Counted from the stretch's first letter, positions 9,130-21,770 are shown. The stretch: DNA of 64,000 nt from Diphasiastrum complanatum (GCA_029204225.1 CM055095.1:57427898-57491897); one strand, 5' to 3'. A program made the numbers and translations. Notes: generated by a model not told the origin, from the sequence alone.

Positions 9130-11389
9130 GGATGTGAGAGTATGGTTGGACAACTTTCACAGGTATTTTCAATCACATCCAAGTAGTGACCATGACAAGA
9201 TTCAATTTGCAGGAACATACCTTGATGGATCTGCAAAAATCTGGTGGCAGTATTGGATAGTGTGAAGAACCTAATATTATCACTGATAAATGGCCAATCT
9301 TTGTACAAAAGTGCATTGAAGAATTCGAATGTGCAAATGGTCAAACATGGCATTCTACCCAACAAATGTCTACTGTGGAGAGCTATTTCAATGACTTCCA
9401 TCAGATAATGGACAGATATGGCTATTCGGTGGAGGAATTTAATACAATGCGCTTTATTTTAGGCTTGAAACCCAAGATAAGAGCTTGTTTTAGTGAATAA
9501 AACTTGTAACATGGGACATATCATACGGTGGTTACTTTTGTTGTTCGAGTTTGATTTCATGATAGTGGTGCACAAGGGAAAGCAACACTACATGACAATT
9601 CATGTGTCGTGAATCAAATGGAAGGAAACGACAATTCGACCTGATGATGAGCTACCCGATGTTGTCTTGTTCTATGTTGACATAGTACCAGATTGGACTG
9701 CTGATATAGTTGAATACCTAATGCGGGGCCAACCAGACAAGGCATTACCAAAGGCGGATATAAGTTAGTACTAAAAGCCAGACCATATCAGCTGATTGCC
9801 CAACCAATTATACCGATGAGGATTTGATAACATCCTCCGAAGGTGTGTCCTTCCACATGAAACCACCCAAATCATATCGTTATCACATGAAGGTATAAGG
9901 GGGGGGGGGGGGGGGGGTGTCATTTTTCATCTCAAATTATAGTTCGCTAGATTCTGCAATCAGGATGCTGGTGGCCACCAACAATTCATAAAGACATGGA
10001 AGAATACCTAAGAAAATGTGATGTGTGCCAGCGAGCTAGAAGACCGACAAGATTGAACTATGATTTATTACATCAAGTCTTGGCTCAAACACCATTCGAG
10101 AAGTGGGGATTGGACTGCATCGGTTCCATCCACCCAGTAGTCATGAGCTCACAAGCCCGATATATTGTCATGGCTACGGATTATCTCACCAACAAATGGA
10201 TAGAAGCCAAGGCGGTACGAGTGGCTCATTCTAGGACTACTGCCAAATTTTTATATGAATATATCATTGTGCGCTTCGGATGCTTGGTGGATAGTTAGCA
10301 ATCGCGGAAGTCATTTCGTCAATGAGACCATCAAGGTCTTATTGGAAGAGTTCTTTGTGATTCATCGATTCAGCACGCCATATTATCCTCGAGGTAATGG
10401 GCAGGTAGAATCATCCAACAAGATCTTGTGTAGCGTTATCATGAAAATAGTTGAAGCTAGAAGATCTGATTGGGAACATAAGTTACATGTTGCTTTGGTG
10501 GCATTCAAGAGAGCATACTAGAAAGCACAGATTAGACGCCATTCCAACTGGTTTATGGTCAAGATGTTGTAATGCTAGTGGAGTTTTTGGTACCATCATT
10601 GAGGATTGTCACTGTTATGTCCATGTCTGTATAAGGGAATCCAAATAATTCCTGACGTGGATAGTCGGTCACTCCAGTTGTATGTGGTTATTAGTTATGT
10701 TATGTCATTCCGAGTGTGGTCCGTTACAAGTAATTAATAATCATATGAGGGCCCAGACCTATAATTGGACATAGGAGCACTTGCATGGTGTATGACTGCT
10801 ATAATGCAAGAATCGGAGGTCAATAGCTTAATATAGACTGCATGTCTCCTCTTGGAGAGAATACATACCATGGAAACTCGCCCATCTCCCTATTGGAATT
10901 TGAGATTCTTGTATTCATTCATTGTGGCTTGGGGGTGAAGGGTTAGGGTATTGACTAGCCTCTTGATGTTGGTCGGGTGGTTTATGCTCCACAAGTGTCC
11001 TTTTGGTTTGCATGTGACAAGATTCTCGAAGATATTCGCTTGGCGATTGTTATAGCCACCACACAACGTCTTGATGAATCCAAATATCTACAACTGTGCC
11101 ACGAAGATCTACACAAACTTTGCGAGATTCGCTTATTGGTTGTGCAGCCGAGAAAGCGTGGTGCAAGGTATGGCATGATCGTCGGCTACACAAGAAATAT
11201 CTTCGCCCTGAAGATCTAGTCCTAATGTACAAGACCAAGGCGATCAAGGAAAAGTTGAAGTTCATCGGCAAAGGCCCGTACCGGATCAAGGAAATCCCCA
11301 TTCATGGAGCCGTGAAACTTGAACATCTTGATGCCTTGGTAGAAAAAATAAAAAGCAAACACAAAATTAGTTTCATGCAATGCAACTAG
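9130..11389 (+). mobile_element. Ty3/gypsy retrotransposon, internally deleted and degenerate
   Basis: Plus-strand order: gag fragment 9130-9265 (VRVWLDNFHRYFQSH, GSAKIWWQYW); RNase H tail near 9515-9620 (LLLFEFDFMIVVHKGKQHY); linker 9640-9890 (RPDDELPDVVLFYVD); integrase zinc domain and core 9976-10298 (RKCDVCQRARR, WGLDCIGSI, MATDYLTNKWIEAK); core continuation 10270-10521 in another frame (NRGSHFVNETI, YYPRGNGQVESSNK); C-terminal domain 11150-11389. Protease and most of RT are missing, and there are many stops and shifts. The linker and HHCC region resemble the element at 1-2.7 kb (compare SHEGI with AHEGIGGGH), so both belong to one family. LTRs were not recognised. A stretch at about 10640-11090 has no clear pol match and may be an insertion or decayed core. 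Confidence 0.88.
9899..9917 (+). repeat. Run of 19 G residues
   Basis: An uninterrupted G19 lies exactly where the gypsy zinc-binding domain should read His-Glu-Gly-Ile-Gly-Gly-Gly-His (the bases before it encode SHEGI). It looks like a mononucleotide expansion of Gly codons and shifts the frame. Confidence 0.85.
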
Positions 11390-14086
11390 CTCTTGTTATG
11401 ATCAACCATTTATTCTCATTATTAATAACATTGTTATTTTGTTGTATCTTAAACATTTCATATCCCCATGGATTCCACATTTAATTAAAAATATTTATAA
11501 AATTTGCAAGCAGAATTCCTATGGTGGTGATGTTCTTGATGTTGACGATCTTAATTTCTCAAAGAAGAAGAGGGTAGATGATGGTGGGAGTTTCCTCAAG
11601 TGTATCGTAGTGGAAACATGTGAAGTACCCACATGAGTTGGCTTCTATTTCAATACATAGTGTCTAAAGTAAGACTACTAATAAAGGTGAACACAAATGT
11701 TAACTAGATACAAGAGCCAATTGATGGCAATGCTACAATTGCCATTATACAAGCTTGGTCGTGGGCACGCACCTACAAATGAAGCTAATAGATTCAATGT
11801 AGGTACAATCACCTCACAAATGTACATGAAACTCATTACAACGCACATTACACAAATGTTCCAATTGGTGATAGATTGTGCATAACTATACAAAAGTATT
11901 CCAGTGTGACGCTAATTGCTAAAATTGCAAGTGCTATCGATGACATCCATATAAGGTTGCAAACAAAACCTAGTAAAAAAATACTACAAACCAAATATAA
12001 GTATTATTCAATCATACTGCATCGGATGTATGACTTGGAATAGATGTTCCAAACACTTATTGCGTTAAAGTTGGAGGTACTCATAATGCGACATACTTCG
12101 AAATGAGCTCCTTGCACCAAAATATGCTAATGTCAATATATTGTAATGAGCCATATTGCAATGAACAAGAGAAAAGTTTGCCTCAAGAATGTTTTCTCCC
12201 CCATAAAGAATTGTTGAAGAATTTTGAAAAGCTAGACGTGGACATCAAATACAACGCACAAGTTTTGTGTTGTGCATCATTTATCAATTTTAGGTTGAGA
12301 GAGAATGTAAGATAGGTAGCCTTTGATGAGAGTCCATGATAGGTGCATTCTTGCTTGCCCAAGAATTTGTGAGGCTTTGATCACCAATTTGTCTCGTAGA
12401 AACATGGTCTGTGCCAAAGGGCAAGCAAGCCAAAATTTGAAATGACAAAAGTTGTTTTCGATAATAATATTTTAACCAACCATGAAATTCTTTGATTACT
12501 TAATTTTTTATAGTGTTAGGAGATGTGTTCATTCCCCTTGATGAACAAATAAAAGTATTTTTGTTGTCATTGTTTCTATGTAAGATAATGAGAACCATTC
12601 ATTGAAGCCTTTATTTTGTGGCTTCATTTAGCATCGTGGCAACAATTACTCAATAGTATGTCTACAATGAGGGTCTCCAAAAGAATGCTTTTAAGTCTAT
12701 TGCAATACCATGTATGAAAATGCTTTAAGACTGTTGTAGTTGTAGTATTGCACCATGGCCTTACAGTTTCTAATGCAAGGTCTCAAACTAATTTAAGATT
12801 TGCTTTCAAAGCAAGCTTTTGCAATTGTTGTTTGCCTAAGTAAATCAATGCACCCATTTGTTAAGTTCATAAACTATGATGTAGTAAAACTATGTAATTC
12901 ATGGAGTCTAATACAAACCCAAAAATGTATTTCCTTCACTACAGCCAACTAAGCTGTTGGACACAATACCAACTGCAATCACTCTACTTATGCAAAAAAA
13001 CCATATCAAAATCTAATCATTGTAAATTCATAGTGCAATTACATGCATGCTTACTACAATGCTATGTTTGAAAATCCTTTTGATTCTAGTGATGTAGTAC
13101 TACAACATGGTATAATAATTTCAAGTGTAATATTTTGAGCTAATTTAGGGGCTTGCTTATGTGTTGTTTGTTATCTTTACATGTTTGTTGTTCATGATCA
13201 AACTAGTGCAATGGTTCATGTAAACTTCATGCCATTTTTTTGAGAAGCAAAAGCAAGAAAAATGTGGAACAATCCTCCATTTCAATACACATTGAAATTG
13301 TTATCTTAGTTTGGAATCACAAAGCTCTAAAGTTTGCATTATTGCCAATACAAAATACAAATCTCGTGTCATTACAATATTACTATGAATAATTAATAAT
13401 CTTGTGATTGAGAGACATCTCTAAATTCCAAACACTACATTACATATGAACCCTAAAACCATTTTATTTGAATCTACATCGCTTGCATTATCATCATGGC
13501 AATTTGCTCTTGGCTTACAAGTTTATTTGTTCCTTGTCATTCTCGTGCACCTAGTATCATTTCCAAAATCTTCAACTCTTTTTTTTCTTGTCATGCCTCC
13601 CACAAGTTTCTTGTATGTTGATTCTTCTTCTGAATTTCCATCTTTGCTCATTCAATCTTAAAATACCCCTCACTAAAAGATTTCATAAATGCTCATCAAA
13701 AAAGTCTACCATAGCCTTGTAGTATAGTGAAATCAATGTTACTTTTTTATTTCAATGCCTTCTCACAATATTTGCACTTTAGCTCACCTTGCATACTTCT
13801 AATCTGGCATCTCTTACCATACAAACCAATGATCTTAAGTGTTTCCAAAGTACTTAAGAGTAGTCACTTGTGTTGGTTTCTCTCTAATGCGTGTGTTTTC
13901 ACCTTTCTACAATTTCACCATGCTTGATTGATGGATTCATGCATTCCAAGTGCAAATGCACATCCTCGCCTCTCGAATGGTAGTCATCCAAAGAGTTAAC
14001 AATTTGGCTTGTGATAGCAGGCCTTTGTGGAGCACAATCTGAGGCTATTGCAAAACATAGGTTTTCGTGTGTCATCAATGTTTAAC
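11390..14086. other. AT-rich stretch with no recognised gene
   Basis: Short frames (70 codons or fewer) show no family features on either strand. Direct and inverted repeats are not obvious. It may be old intergenic or transposon-derived DNA. Confidence 0.5.
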
Positions 14087-14429
14087 CCATAGAACCCACG
14101 GTTCTGAGAACCGTGGGTGCTGAGAACCGTACCACGGATCGGTTCCTCTAATTAATTAATTTTCATTTCCCCCCCAAAACACCTTTGGTCCTCATTTCAC
14201 AGATTTCACAAATGGTCCTCAGATTTCACAGATTTTTGGCATTACACAGATTCAAATGATTTCACAGATTTCATAGATTTTTCTGGCCTTTTTTTTGGCA
14301 TATGTTTGGAGGTGGGAAACTAAAAAAAATAAAAATTAATGAATTAGACGGTTCACCACGGTAAGCCGAAAATTTTTGGTGAGCCACCGTACGGTTCTGA
14401 GAACCTTCCCCGGTTCTCAAATTCTATGG
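14087..14429. mobile_element. MITE with short TIRs and target-site duplication
   Basis: The element starts CCATAGAA and ends TTCTATGG (8-bp inverted termini). It is flanked by the direct repeat TTTAAC at 14081-14086 and 14430-14435. Both ends carry inverted copies of GAGAACCG/CGGTTCTC motifs, and the left end has an 11-bp-arm inverted repeat (CCCACGGTTCT, centre G, AGAACCGTGGG). The interior has TTAATTAATTAA and several TTCACAGATTT units. The length of 343 bp with no coding capacity fits a MITE. Superfamily is not assigned. Confidence 0.8.
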
Positions 14430-14435
14430 TTTAAC

Positions 14436-16340
14436 CTTGAATTTCCAAAAGTGTCGCCTGCTGCAGTACCTTTTGAAATAATGCTTTGAAAGGGCTTTTA
14501 TTGTCATTCAATTCTACTACCTGTTCGCGAATCCTTCGGAAGAGTATTCCAAATTGAAAATCACTGGAAATAATTTCTTGCTTCCAGGTTGCAATGAAGA
14601 AAAATAACGCTTAGGACTCCTTCCGGTAATTCGCTAAAAACATTCAAGCCAACATGTGCTGTTTGGCAAAGTGTCCACACAAACTCTGAATATAGAGTCA
14701 CTAGATTCTTCAATTTGCGATGAGCAAAGGCCCCACTGAAGACTGAAACCATGATTAAAAAAGAACGACCTCTTTGACAAGGAAGTCCATTGGCTTGCGT
14801 TGGCTTGCAACAACTCAAAACATCAACACAGAGAAACAAACTGAATCTGAGGCACAAAATCTCCAATGCTTCAATGCTAAGATATATACTCTATAAGCAG
14901 GCAGCTTAGTGAGACGTAGTAGATTATGTCAAAATTTGTAATCTAGATATAGCAGGCTGCTGATTTCTGGTCTAATGAGAAGAAACTGTCAACTGGTCAG
15001 ATAATTGTAGTCTGTTTTATGTCATCATAAAATATACGAGAAAAATATCATCATCCCAGTTGTGGATTATTTTTGAAGACCAAAAATCAAAGAAAAACAT
15101 ATGGATAAGGCCAGTTACTGTGAAATCTACAATTGATTTTCAATCACTTGTTAAAGATCTAGAAAGTCCTAACATGTGTCATGTACCAATGATGATTATC
15201 CTATAGCTGAAATAAGCTCTCAGTAGTTGTGAGCCTTTGAAACAGAGAACAGTAATGTGTATTTTCTTCAGTAGAAGCAGTTCAATGGACTCAGAAACTA
15301 TGTTTATATTGTTCACTTTTGAAAGACAATCCACTTTCCTGACGACAAATAACTCATCGATAACAGACCTCCAACCTAGAAAATGGAGGCACTGAAAATT
15401 GAGTGATCCTCAGAATAAATTATCTACACCTGCTGAAGGCAGTCAGAAGTTTCTTTGAAACGCCATCACAGGACCACAATAGATGAGGGTTTGCATGTTC
15501 GCTTCTGGAATAACCTAAAAGTTCCAACGAATAAGTCTCTAAAATAGATTATTTGCACTCCAAACCTCTCACAAACAGATATACCCAAAAAGTACACTTT
15601 CCTGGTAAGCCCAAACAAAATAAAAACTCTTAAAACATGGAGCCTATCGGAAAAATAGAATTTGTATCAAGGCTCAGTAGGATCCATTGGTATATTTTGA
15701 TCGTCGAAGGCTTAGCCTTCTTCACAAAATAGGTAAGTCTTAAATCATCATAGCCTCGGCAGAGGAAGCCATCCTCATCAAAAAGAAAAAGTTAACGAAC
15801 AGAAATACGTTCAATCTAGACACACATAGTCTTAAAAAACGAAAACCCAGTGATATGTCAATTCAAGCGGATTCCAAAGGCCACATTTCTTGTCCTAAAG
15901 ATGACATCCAGTTGACGCTCTTAATCAATCAAGCAACCAGTAGGCCGAGGCAACCAAAACCTAATAGATCAAGAAAGAAACAACTAATAGATCAAGGCAA
16001 CGAAAAACTAATCCAACTAGACACTTGACAGACACAGTTTGATATAACAGTCTTATGTCAATCCAAGCGTGTTCCAAACCAATAGATCAAGCCAAGAAAA
16101 ACTAATAAATCTAAACATTTGACAGACATATAGTATAACAAAAGTAAAGCCATTGTTACGTCAAATCAAGCGTGATGCAAAGGCTACAATTCTTGTCCCA
16201 AAGATAACATAGAGTTATGCTCTCAATCAAACAATCAGTCAACCAATTAAACAGGCAAAACTAATAGATCCAATCAAGGAAAAACTAATAGATCTTCATA
16301 TAATACATGTCGCTGGATCTATAGCCAAAAGAATAAATGC
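14436..16340. repeat. Non-coding stretch with a degenerate tandem duplication at its right end
   Basis: From 14436 to about 15840 I see no gene. From about 15853 to 16330 two diverged copies of a block recur. The first, at 15853, reads TGTCAATTCAAGCG and later CTTGTCCTAAAGATGACAT. The second, at 16156, reads CGTCAAATCAAGCG and later CTTGTCCCAAAGATAACAT. A partial third copy is at 16054, and CTAATAGATC units are interspersed throughout. Confidence 0.6.
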
Positions 16341-16367
16341 TGATCTGATCCATCGCACTACCCTTAC

Positions 16368-16515
16368 TATGTATATATAGCGCTTCCTAATGGATCGTCG
16401 CTCTCGATCAACGAGGCAACGCCATATATCGTCGATCGGCGAGGCAGCGCCATAGATTGTCTCTTCCTGCTATATACTTACGGCTAGGGTTTTGCTTTCT
16501 TCCTCTATGCATTTA
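16368..16515. promoter_or_regulatory. Promoter or 5' leader-like segment with telo-boxes
   Basis: TATATATAG at about 16371 is followed by a two-unit tandem repeat (ACGAGGCAACGCCATATAT, then GCGAGGCAGCGCCATAGAT). Two telo-box-like motifs come next (CTAGGGTTTT near 16484 and TTTAGGGTTT near 16510). Such boxes are common in leaders of plant translation-related and small nucleolar RNA genes. No coding region or recognisable RNA gene follows on either strand, so this may be a relic or belong to an unrecognised transcript. Confidence 0.25.
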
Positions 16516-16559
16516 GGGTTTGGTAATGCTCGAAGCCGTTTAAAGGACGATCAACCCCT

Positions 16560-17680
16560 TGGATGTTGAACACGTGTTCAGAACTGCCACTTGGAGAATT
16601 TTCAACGGTGCGATATGCAAAGGTGGCAAAATGTGAAATATTCCAAATGCTTTAAGGAGGTTACAAACATGTCCCCCAAAATCTGGAAAATTCGTGGTCT
16701 AAAAACAACTCCCCTTATTATCCCTTATGCGATCGGAGTCACTTAGAGACATGTTGTACCTCGTGTTTCATGAGATTGTTTTAGAATCAACCTTGTTAAT
16801 CACATGAGAGAGCATATGAACATACGGACAACCCTCGCGAGATCGTTGCGATATATTCAACGAGTCTTTGTTGACCTTGAAGTTGGCGTCGTTGCTCATG
16901 TGTGTACACACAATCACAATAACCTTGCTCTCAAAGCTTTATATAAGACTTTTAGGGATGCAAATGCAACAATATGGGATATATAGAAGTCGGGGCAAGT
17001 TGTTGTATTGTTTGGCTTGTCAGTTTTTTTTATCATGACCTATGAGCGTTGCATTGTGTCGAACCTTACACTTTATTCTCTAGTCATGCGTAACAATTGC
17101 TACTTTCAAAAAAATGTCACTACATGGCCAAGGTGCGCGAGCCTCCGATGACATAATTGGCCTAAACATTAGTCAAATATGTCAAAATAATGAAGAAAAA
17201 CTGCAAAGTGTTTGTCCATTCACAACCCATTAATTTACTCTATCTCACACTAATCTTTTAAAAACTATATTTGAATAGAGATAAAGTGGGGCCCATTACA
17301 CTAACTTGGAAAGCCAAACCATATGTGAAGAACCTCATCCAACCATTGAGAGCACATAGTGTGTTTCTTGACCGACGGAGCTAAAACATTCCATGATAAA
17401 CTATTGAGGTAAAATTTAAGCCTAAACATGTGCACAATACCATTAATTAAAATTAGAGATACATTCATTTCAACACACGATTGGTCTCTCAAAGCACTGG
17501 TGGGAGGTTATGCCATTGGATCGAACTGTATGGTAATCAAATAAAGCTCGATTGAACTTGTGTGAGAATCTAGTGGCAAAGCAATATTCTCCATGCTAAA
17601 CCACACCTTGTTGCTCACTTTCTACTCAAGTTCGTGTCTATTTGGTTCTTATTTGATATCATGCTTCTATGTGCTTGCTC
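16560..17680. other. Stretch with no recognised gene
   Basis: Only short frames are present, the longest about 63 codons, without family features. The right part probably continues the decayed gypsy integrase C-terminus on the minus strand. Confidence 0.4.
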
Positions 17681-17689
17681 AATAAACTC

Positions 17690-18340
17690 TTTCACCTCAT
17701 TTGCCACTCGTTGATGAAATCTTCCATTGTGAAAATAGGGTCATCTCAAACATTGATTGTGAAGGTACTCGAAAATATTGGTAGTTGTCCACTCTTGATT
17801 ACATAAGGAGCCTTGCTAGTATATTTGTTCGCTTCGTTATTGTAGGCAAACCATAAGACATGAAATATGTGACCAATTTGATTGATCCCAAGCAACATAC
17901 GTCCAACTATTGTTTGATTTGTTGGTTCACTTGTTTAATTTTTTCCCATTAGCTAGGGGCAATATGTAGTACTAAATTTAATTAGTGCCTATAAGGTGGG
18001 ATAAGCATGTCCATAATTCTTTGGCAACATCTTGTCACAATAAGAGTTTGTGATCTTGAAGATATGATTTTGAAACAGTTTGGCAAGTACTCTTTCAACA
18101 TTACCTATGGCTTTGGTTGGTAATAGCGACTTGCTTTAAAAATCCATCCACCACCACATAGAGGGAGTCAAATCTTGGCATTGATGCATAGTAGCAATGA
18201 ATTCAGCCTAATTGACTCCCAAGTTCCTGTAGGTATGACAATGGTTGGATTAAGCTCACTAAAGCCATGGGTTTCAACTTCCACTTGTTGGATGCAAGTT
18301 TTGCAATTTTCTTCCATATTTGCACACATATCAAACCCAT
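17690..18340 (-). pseudogene. Degenerate gypsy integrase fragment (a second family)
   Basis: On the minus strand near 18330-18280 the translation gives ENCKTCIQQ-like residues in the position of the integrase zinc domain. Near 18225-18190 it gives GTWESI, where gypsy integrases have PWESISMDF. Near 18170-18110 it reads DSLYVVVDGFLKQ, matching the DSIxVVVDRFSK signature of the integrase core. These lie in different frames with many stops. The signature is unlike the ATDYxTKWVEA type of the elements at 0-2.7 and 9-11.4 kb, so this is another gypsy lineage. Confidence 0.65.
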
Positions 18341-18399
18341 ATGGATATTAAGGAATCCATATCTCATGAGCCTACCATAGTGGCCAAATATCGTAGGGA

Positions 18400-19243
18400 T
18401 CTTTCTTCTTGGATGAAGGGATCAAATCCTCAGTGCGTGCACTACACGGATCGCAATGGATCATGCATGCGAACACAAAGTAACTCAATTTGCACCTTGC
18501 GAAAGGAGCAAACAGTCCAACAAATCAATTTAGAGAGTGTACAGAGAGCAAGTAGCAAAGCATCCAACTACTGACAAAATCTGAACGCAAAACATACACT
18601 AATTTATTCATATTGATGTACAAAAATACAAGTCAGGTTGATGTTGTGAGTACAAGACAATAGCGGGCGAAATCGCGTGCTCACAAAGCTAACTACGATC
18701 TGTAACAGCTTTGAGCTTATTTTAACAACTAGTCTAAAAAGAGAATAATCAATGCATGAACGCATCTACTATGTCTGTCTCTGATAAGTTGGCATCTTAG
18801 TGACTATGAGTGCTTGAGTGCATGTAGATCAGCGTATCTTGTTATCCCATTATGTTATTAATTACAATGATAATTTATATACAATTTGTATTAGTGCAGA
18901 TGTAAGTACAAGAAGGTGGCGTGGAGCCATTACGCCGTCTGAGATAGATCGTGGTGGTTGTTGTCATTGTCCAAGTAGTTGCACAGTATAGGAAGTAGGC
19001 GTAAGAAGGCTTCGATTATTCGTAGTCCCTGCCGGATAAAGTCGTGATAGTTGTTTGATTGTCCTTGACGATAGTTGGTTGAGCCGACAAGTTGGACTTC
19101 CCCGATAAATCTGCCAAGTCGGCCTTCCTCGACAAGTTGGTTGCCATTATGGTGCATGTCTTTGATAATAGAGTATTTCTGCAACAATGTGGATGGAACT
19201 AGATTAACATGGGATTTAGGAGAGTAGAGGAATAAATCCAACA
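18400..19243 (-). mobile_element. Copia-family LTR remnant, minus orientation
   Basis: The plus-strand right end ...AATCCAACA (19243) reads TGTTGGATT on the minus strand, like the LTR start at 38115. The segment 18644-18686 aligns with the hairpin block at 37309-37344 and, inverted, with 21530-21564. The left limit is not certain. No pol sequence of this family adjoins it, so it is probably a solo or orphan LTR. Confidence 0.5.
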
Positions 19244-20000
19244 AATGTTGAACAATCATAGTGGTCACAAGATTCTCTTTTTCAATTCATTAAATTTTGA
19301 CACAAATTGTCCATTTCGTTCACAATAAATCATTTGACTGCTAGAACCATATTTTTTTTCCTTGTCTTGCCCTCTTGAAACTCTCTTAACTCTTGCAAAA
19401 ATGTGGCTGATGAATGTTTATTCTTGATTTCTTTGTCAGGTGCCAAACCCAATCAAATAGCCATAGCAATGAAACTAAAGCTAGAATCAAGAGAATAACA
19501 ATGCATTCATGTTAATATAGCCATAAAATACAAAGTATAGATAGAGCTCCATGGAATCATCATATAATTGAAGGGATGGAAGTAAATGAAATACAAAATG
19601 GAAGGGAACTCATGTGGATTGGCACATGAGACCTAGCAAGCTCTATTCCCAAGGCTCAGATCACAAAAAGCTCTCTTATTTGCAAATGAGCCAAAAGATT
19701 CTCAAAATGATGTCTCTTGCCTACTTATAGACAATCCACTAACTTAACTAGACATAACTATCTTGAAAGATAGCTAGTTAGCCCTTGTTAAGTCTTATTA
19801 AGTGTACTTTGGGCCCTTGTTGGCCTATTATCCTTATTTAAGTACTTTGAAGGGCCTAAAGAGGAAATAGTCTTGTTCTTAAGGCTAATAATTCCTTTTG
19901 GGCCTAGAAAGCTTACATTGGATATTCTAATACGTTGATAAGCACTTATGTACTAAAAGTACATGACATTCTTGCATTAAATACATGGCATATCTTTATT
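19244..20000. other. Stretch with no recognised gene
   Basis: AT-rich sequence with several short inverted motifs (for example AACTATCTTGAAAGATAGCTAGTT at about 19755-19778). It may include LTR-like DNA of a further element, but no TG...CA pair with a target duplication could be defined. Confidence 0.35.
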
Positions 20001-21270
20001 GGTTAATGATCATGAGATGTTTTGTCGTATGTTGTTGCGGCTAATCTAGAGGTACATCGGTTGGATGTGCAAACAACTTATCTAAATAGAGTTATCGAAG
20101 TAGACATTTACATGATACAGCCCAAAGGCTACATGCTCAACGGTAAGAAAAACCATGTATGCAAACTCCACAAGGCACTTTATGGCTTAAAGCAATGCAA
20201 AGGATAAACACCTTCCTTATCGAATAGGGTTTCAACCCCCCAAGCACCGTTAATTCGAATGTATACTACAAGCCAGTGCAGCACTCCTTTATGATCATCA
20301 CTTTCTATCTCGACGACACATTGCTTTTCAGCAATAGTGTGTAATATAGGATGCTAATAAGATGTTGTCCCTAAAATTCGACATGACAGATCTGGGCGAA
20401 GCTTACTACTGTCTCAGGAATTTAGATCTATAGAGACAAAGGCTGATTTATATCACCCAACAGAGGTACATTCTTAATGCACTCACCATATATAATTCGA
20501 TGAATTGCACATTGGCTCACTCACCGATGGATCCAGGCCTAAAATTATCAAGGGACCAATGTCCCTAGACAAAGGAAGAGAAGGAGCAAATGAGAGATTA
20601 CCCATACCAATCTATCTTAGGTACTTTCATGTATGCAGTGGTCTGCACCAGACCTAGCATTGCTTTTGCAATAAGCTTCCTAAGCCGATACATGGCTATC
20701 TAGGCATTATCCCATTGGAAGTCTCTAATCATAGTCATGAAATATATTTGAGCTATGAAGGACCAATGCATCTGCTACGGAGGAGTCGACAATGACAATA
20801 ACAGGCTCCAAATACTCAGTGGATATACATATGTGAGTTGGGCAGGAGATGTAGATAATCGTAAATCCACATCTGAATTTACATTCTTCCTCAACAATGG
20901 TCCTATCGCTTGGAATAGTCGCAATCAAACCTCTATCGCTCTCTCATCCACAAAGCCAGAGTATATCATTGCCTCTTAAGCTACCAAAGAAGCAGTGTGG
21001 TTGAGAAATTTATTATCGGACATTCATCTAGTACAACATGCTCTGACAATCGTCTTATGTGATAATCAAAGTGCCATTGACTTATCGACCAATCTTAGAT
21101 TTCATTCTAGGAGTAAGCACATTGAAATTAAATATAATCATTATGTCAAGCGCAAGATTCTCGACAAAGAGGTCACCTTGGAGTACTGTCGAACACAATT
21201 CATGATTGTAGATATATTCACTTTGAGTGTTGACACAACAAATTTTTGCAAAGGTAAATCTGAATATTAA
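20001..21270 (+). pseudogene. Copia reverse transcriptase and RNase H remnant
   Basis: 20022-20207 encodes RT palm pieces (RLDVQTTYLNRVIEVDIYM, then LHKALYGLKQ). The middle is riddled with stops but keeps pieces such as DMTDLGEAYY near 20381. 20830-21270 is a copia RNase H (SWAGDVDNRKSTSEFTF, NNGPIAWNS, ATKEAVWLRNLLSD, LCDNQSAIDL, HSRSKHIEIKY), with a TAA at 20977 and a weak end. Its RNase H closely matches the minus-strand remnant at 38.1-38.5 kb, so both are one family. The catalytic YVDD region is not recognisable. Confidence 0.85.
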
Positions 21271-21289
21271 GTCGTTCATGGATCCATAT

Positions 21290-21318
21290 TAAAGGGAGGG
21301 AGCGGTGGGGGGAGGGGG
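21290..21318 (+). other. Polypurine tract of the copia element
   Basis: An almost pure purine run (AAAGGGAGGGAGCGG, then GGGGGGAGGGGG) lies just after the RNase H remnant and immediately before a TGTGGATTTC sequence that fits an LTR start. Polypurine tracts prime plus-strand cDNA synthesis in LTR retrotransposons. Confidence 0.7.
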
Positions 21319-21700
21319 TGTGGATTTCTATCCCTTTTCACTCTCTCTCCCTAAATCCAATCTTTTATCTAGATCCATTCAATTGTCGGAACAATTGGTA
21401 GGTCATCGAACTGTCAAACGCTTACAAACAATTGACAAATCATCGAATAGTCGAATGTAGTTTTTGAGGAATTCATCTTCTTACGACTATCGACTGTCAC
21501 GACAGAGAGTCAATAAAACAGACAACTTCGAGCACGTAGTTACTACCGCAATTGCATTGCGCTCGTTATTTAGCTGATTACGTACATGCTACATTCTGAA
21601 CTCGACTCATAAATTATGTGTCTTACAAGCAATACACACAAAATAGTACCACTAGGCATTGACCCCAGTATGGACGAGAAACCTCGTTCATATACAATCG
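21319..21700 (+). mobile_element. 3' LTR of the 20-21.3 kb copia element
   Basis: It starts with TG directly after the polypurine tract. It contains the hairpin block at 21530-21564 shared with the LTRs at 37.3 kb and 18.65 kb (see findings). The right end is not determined; 21700 is an estimate. Confidence 0.55.
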
Positions 21701-21770
21701 AAATGATCTAAATTATTCTTCAAAACCAAAAGGAAAAAATTCAATATAGCTGAAGTATACTAATAGATAT

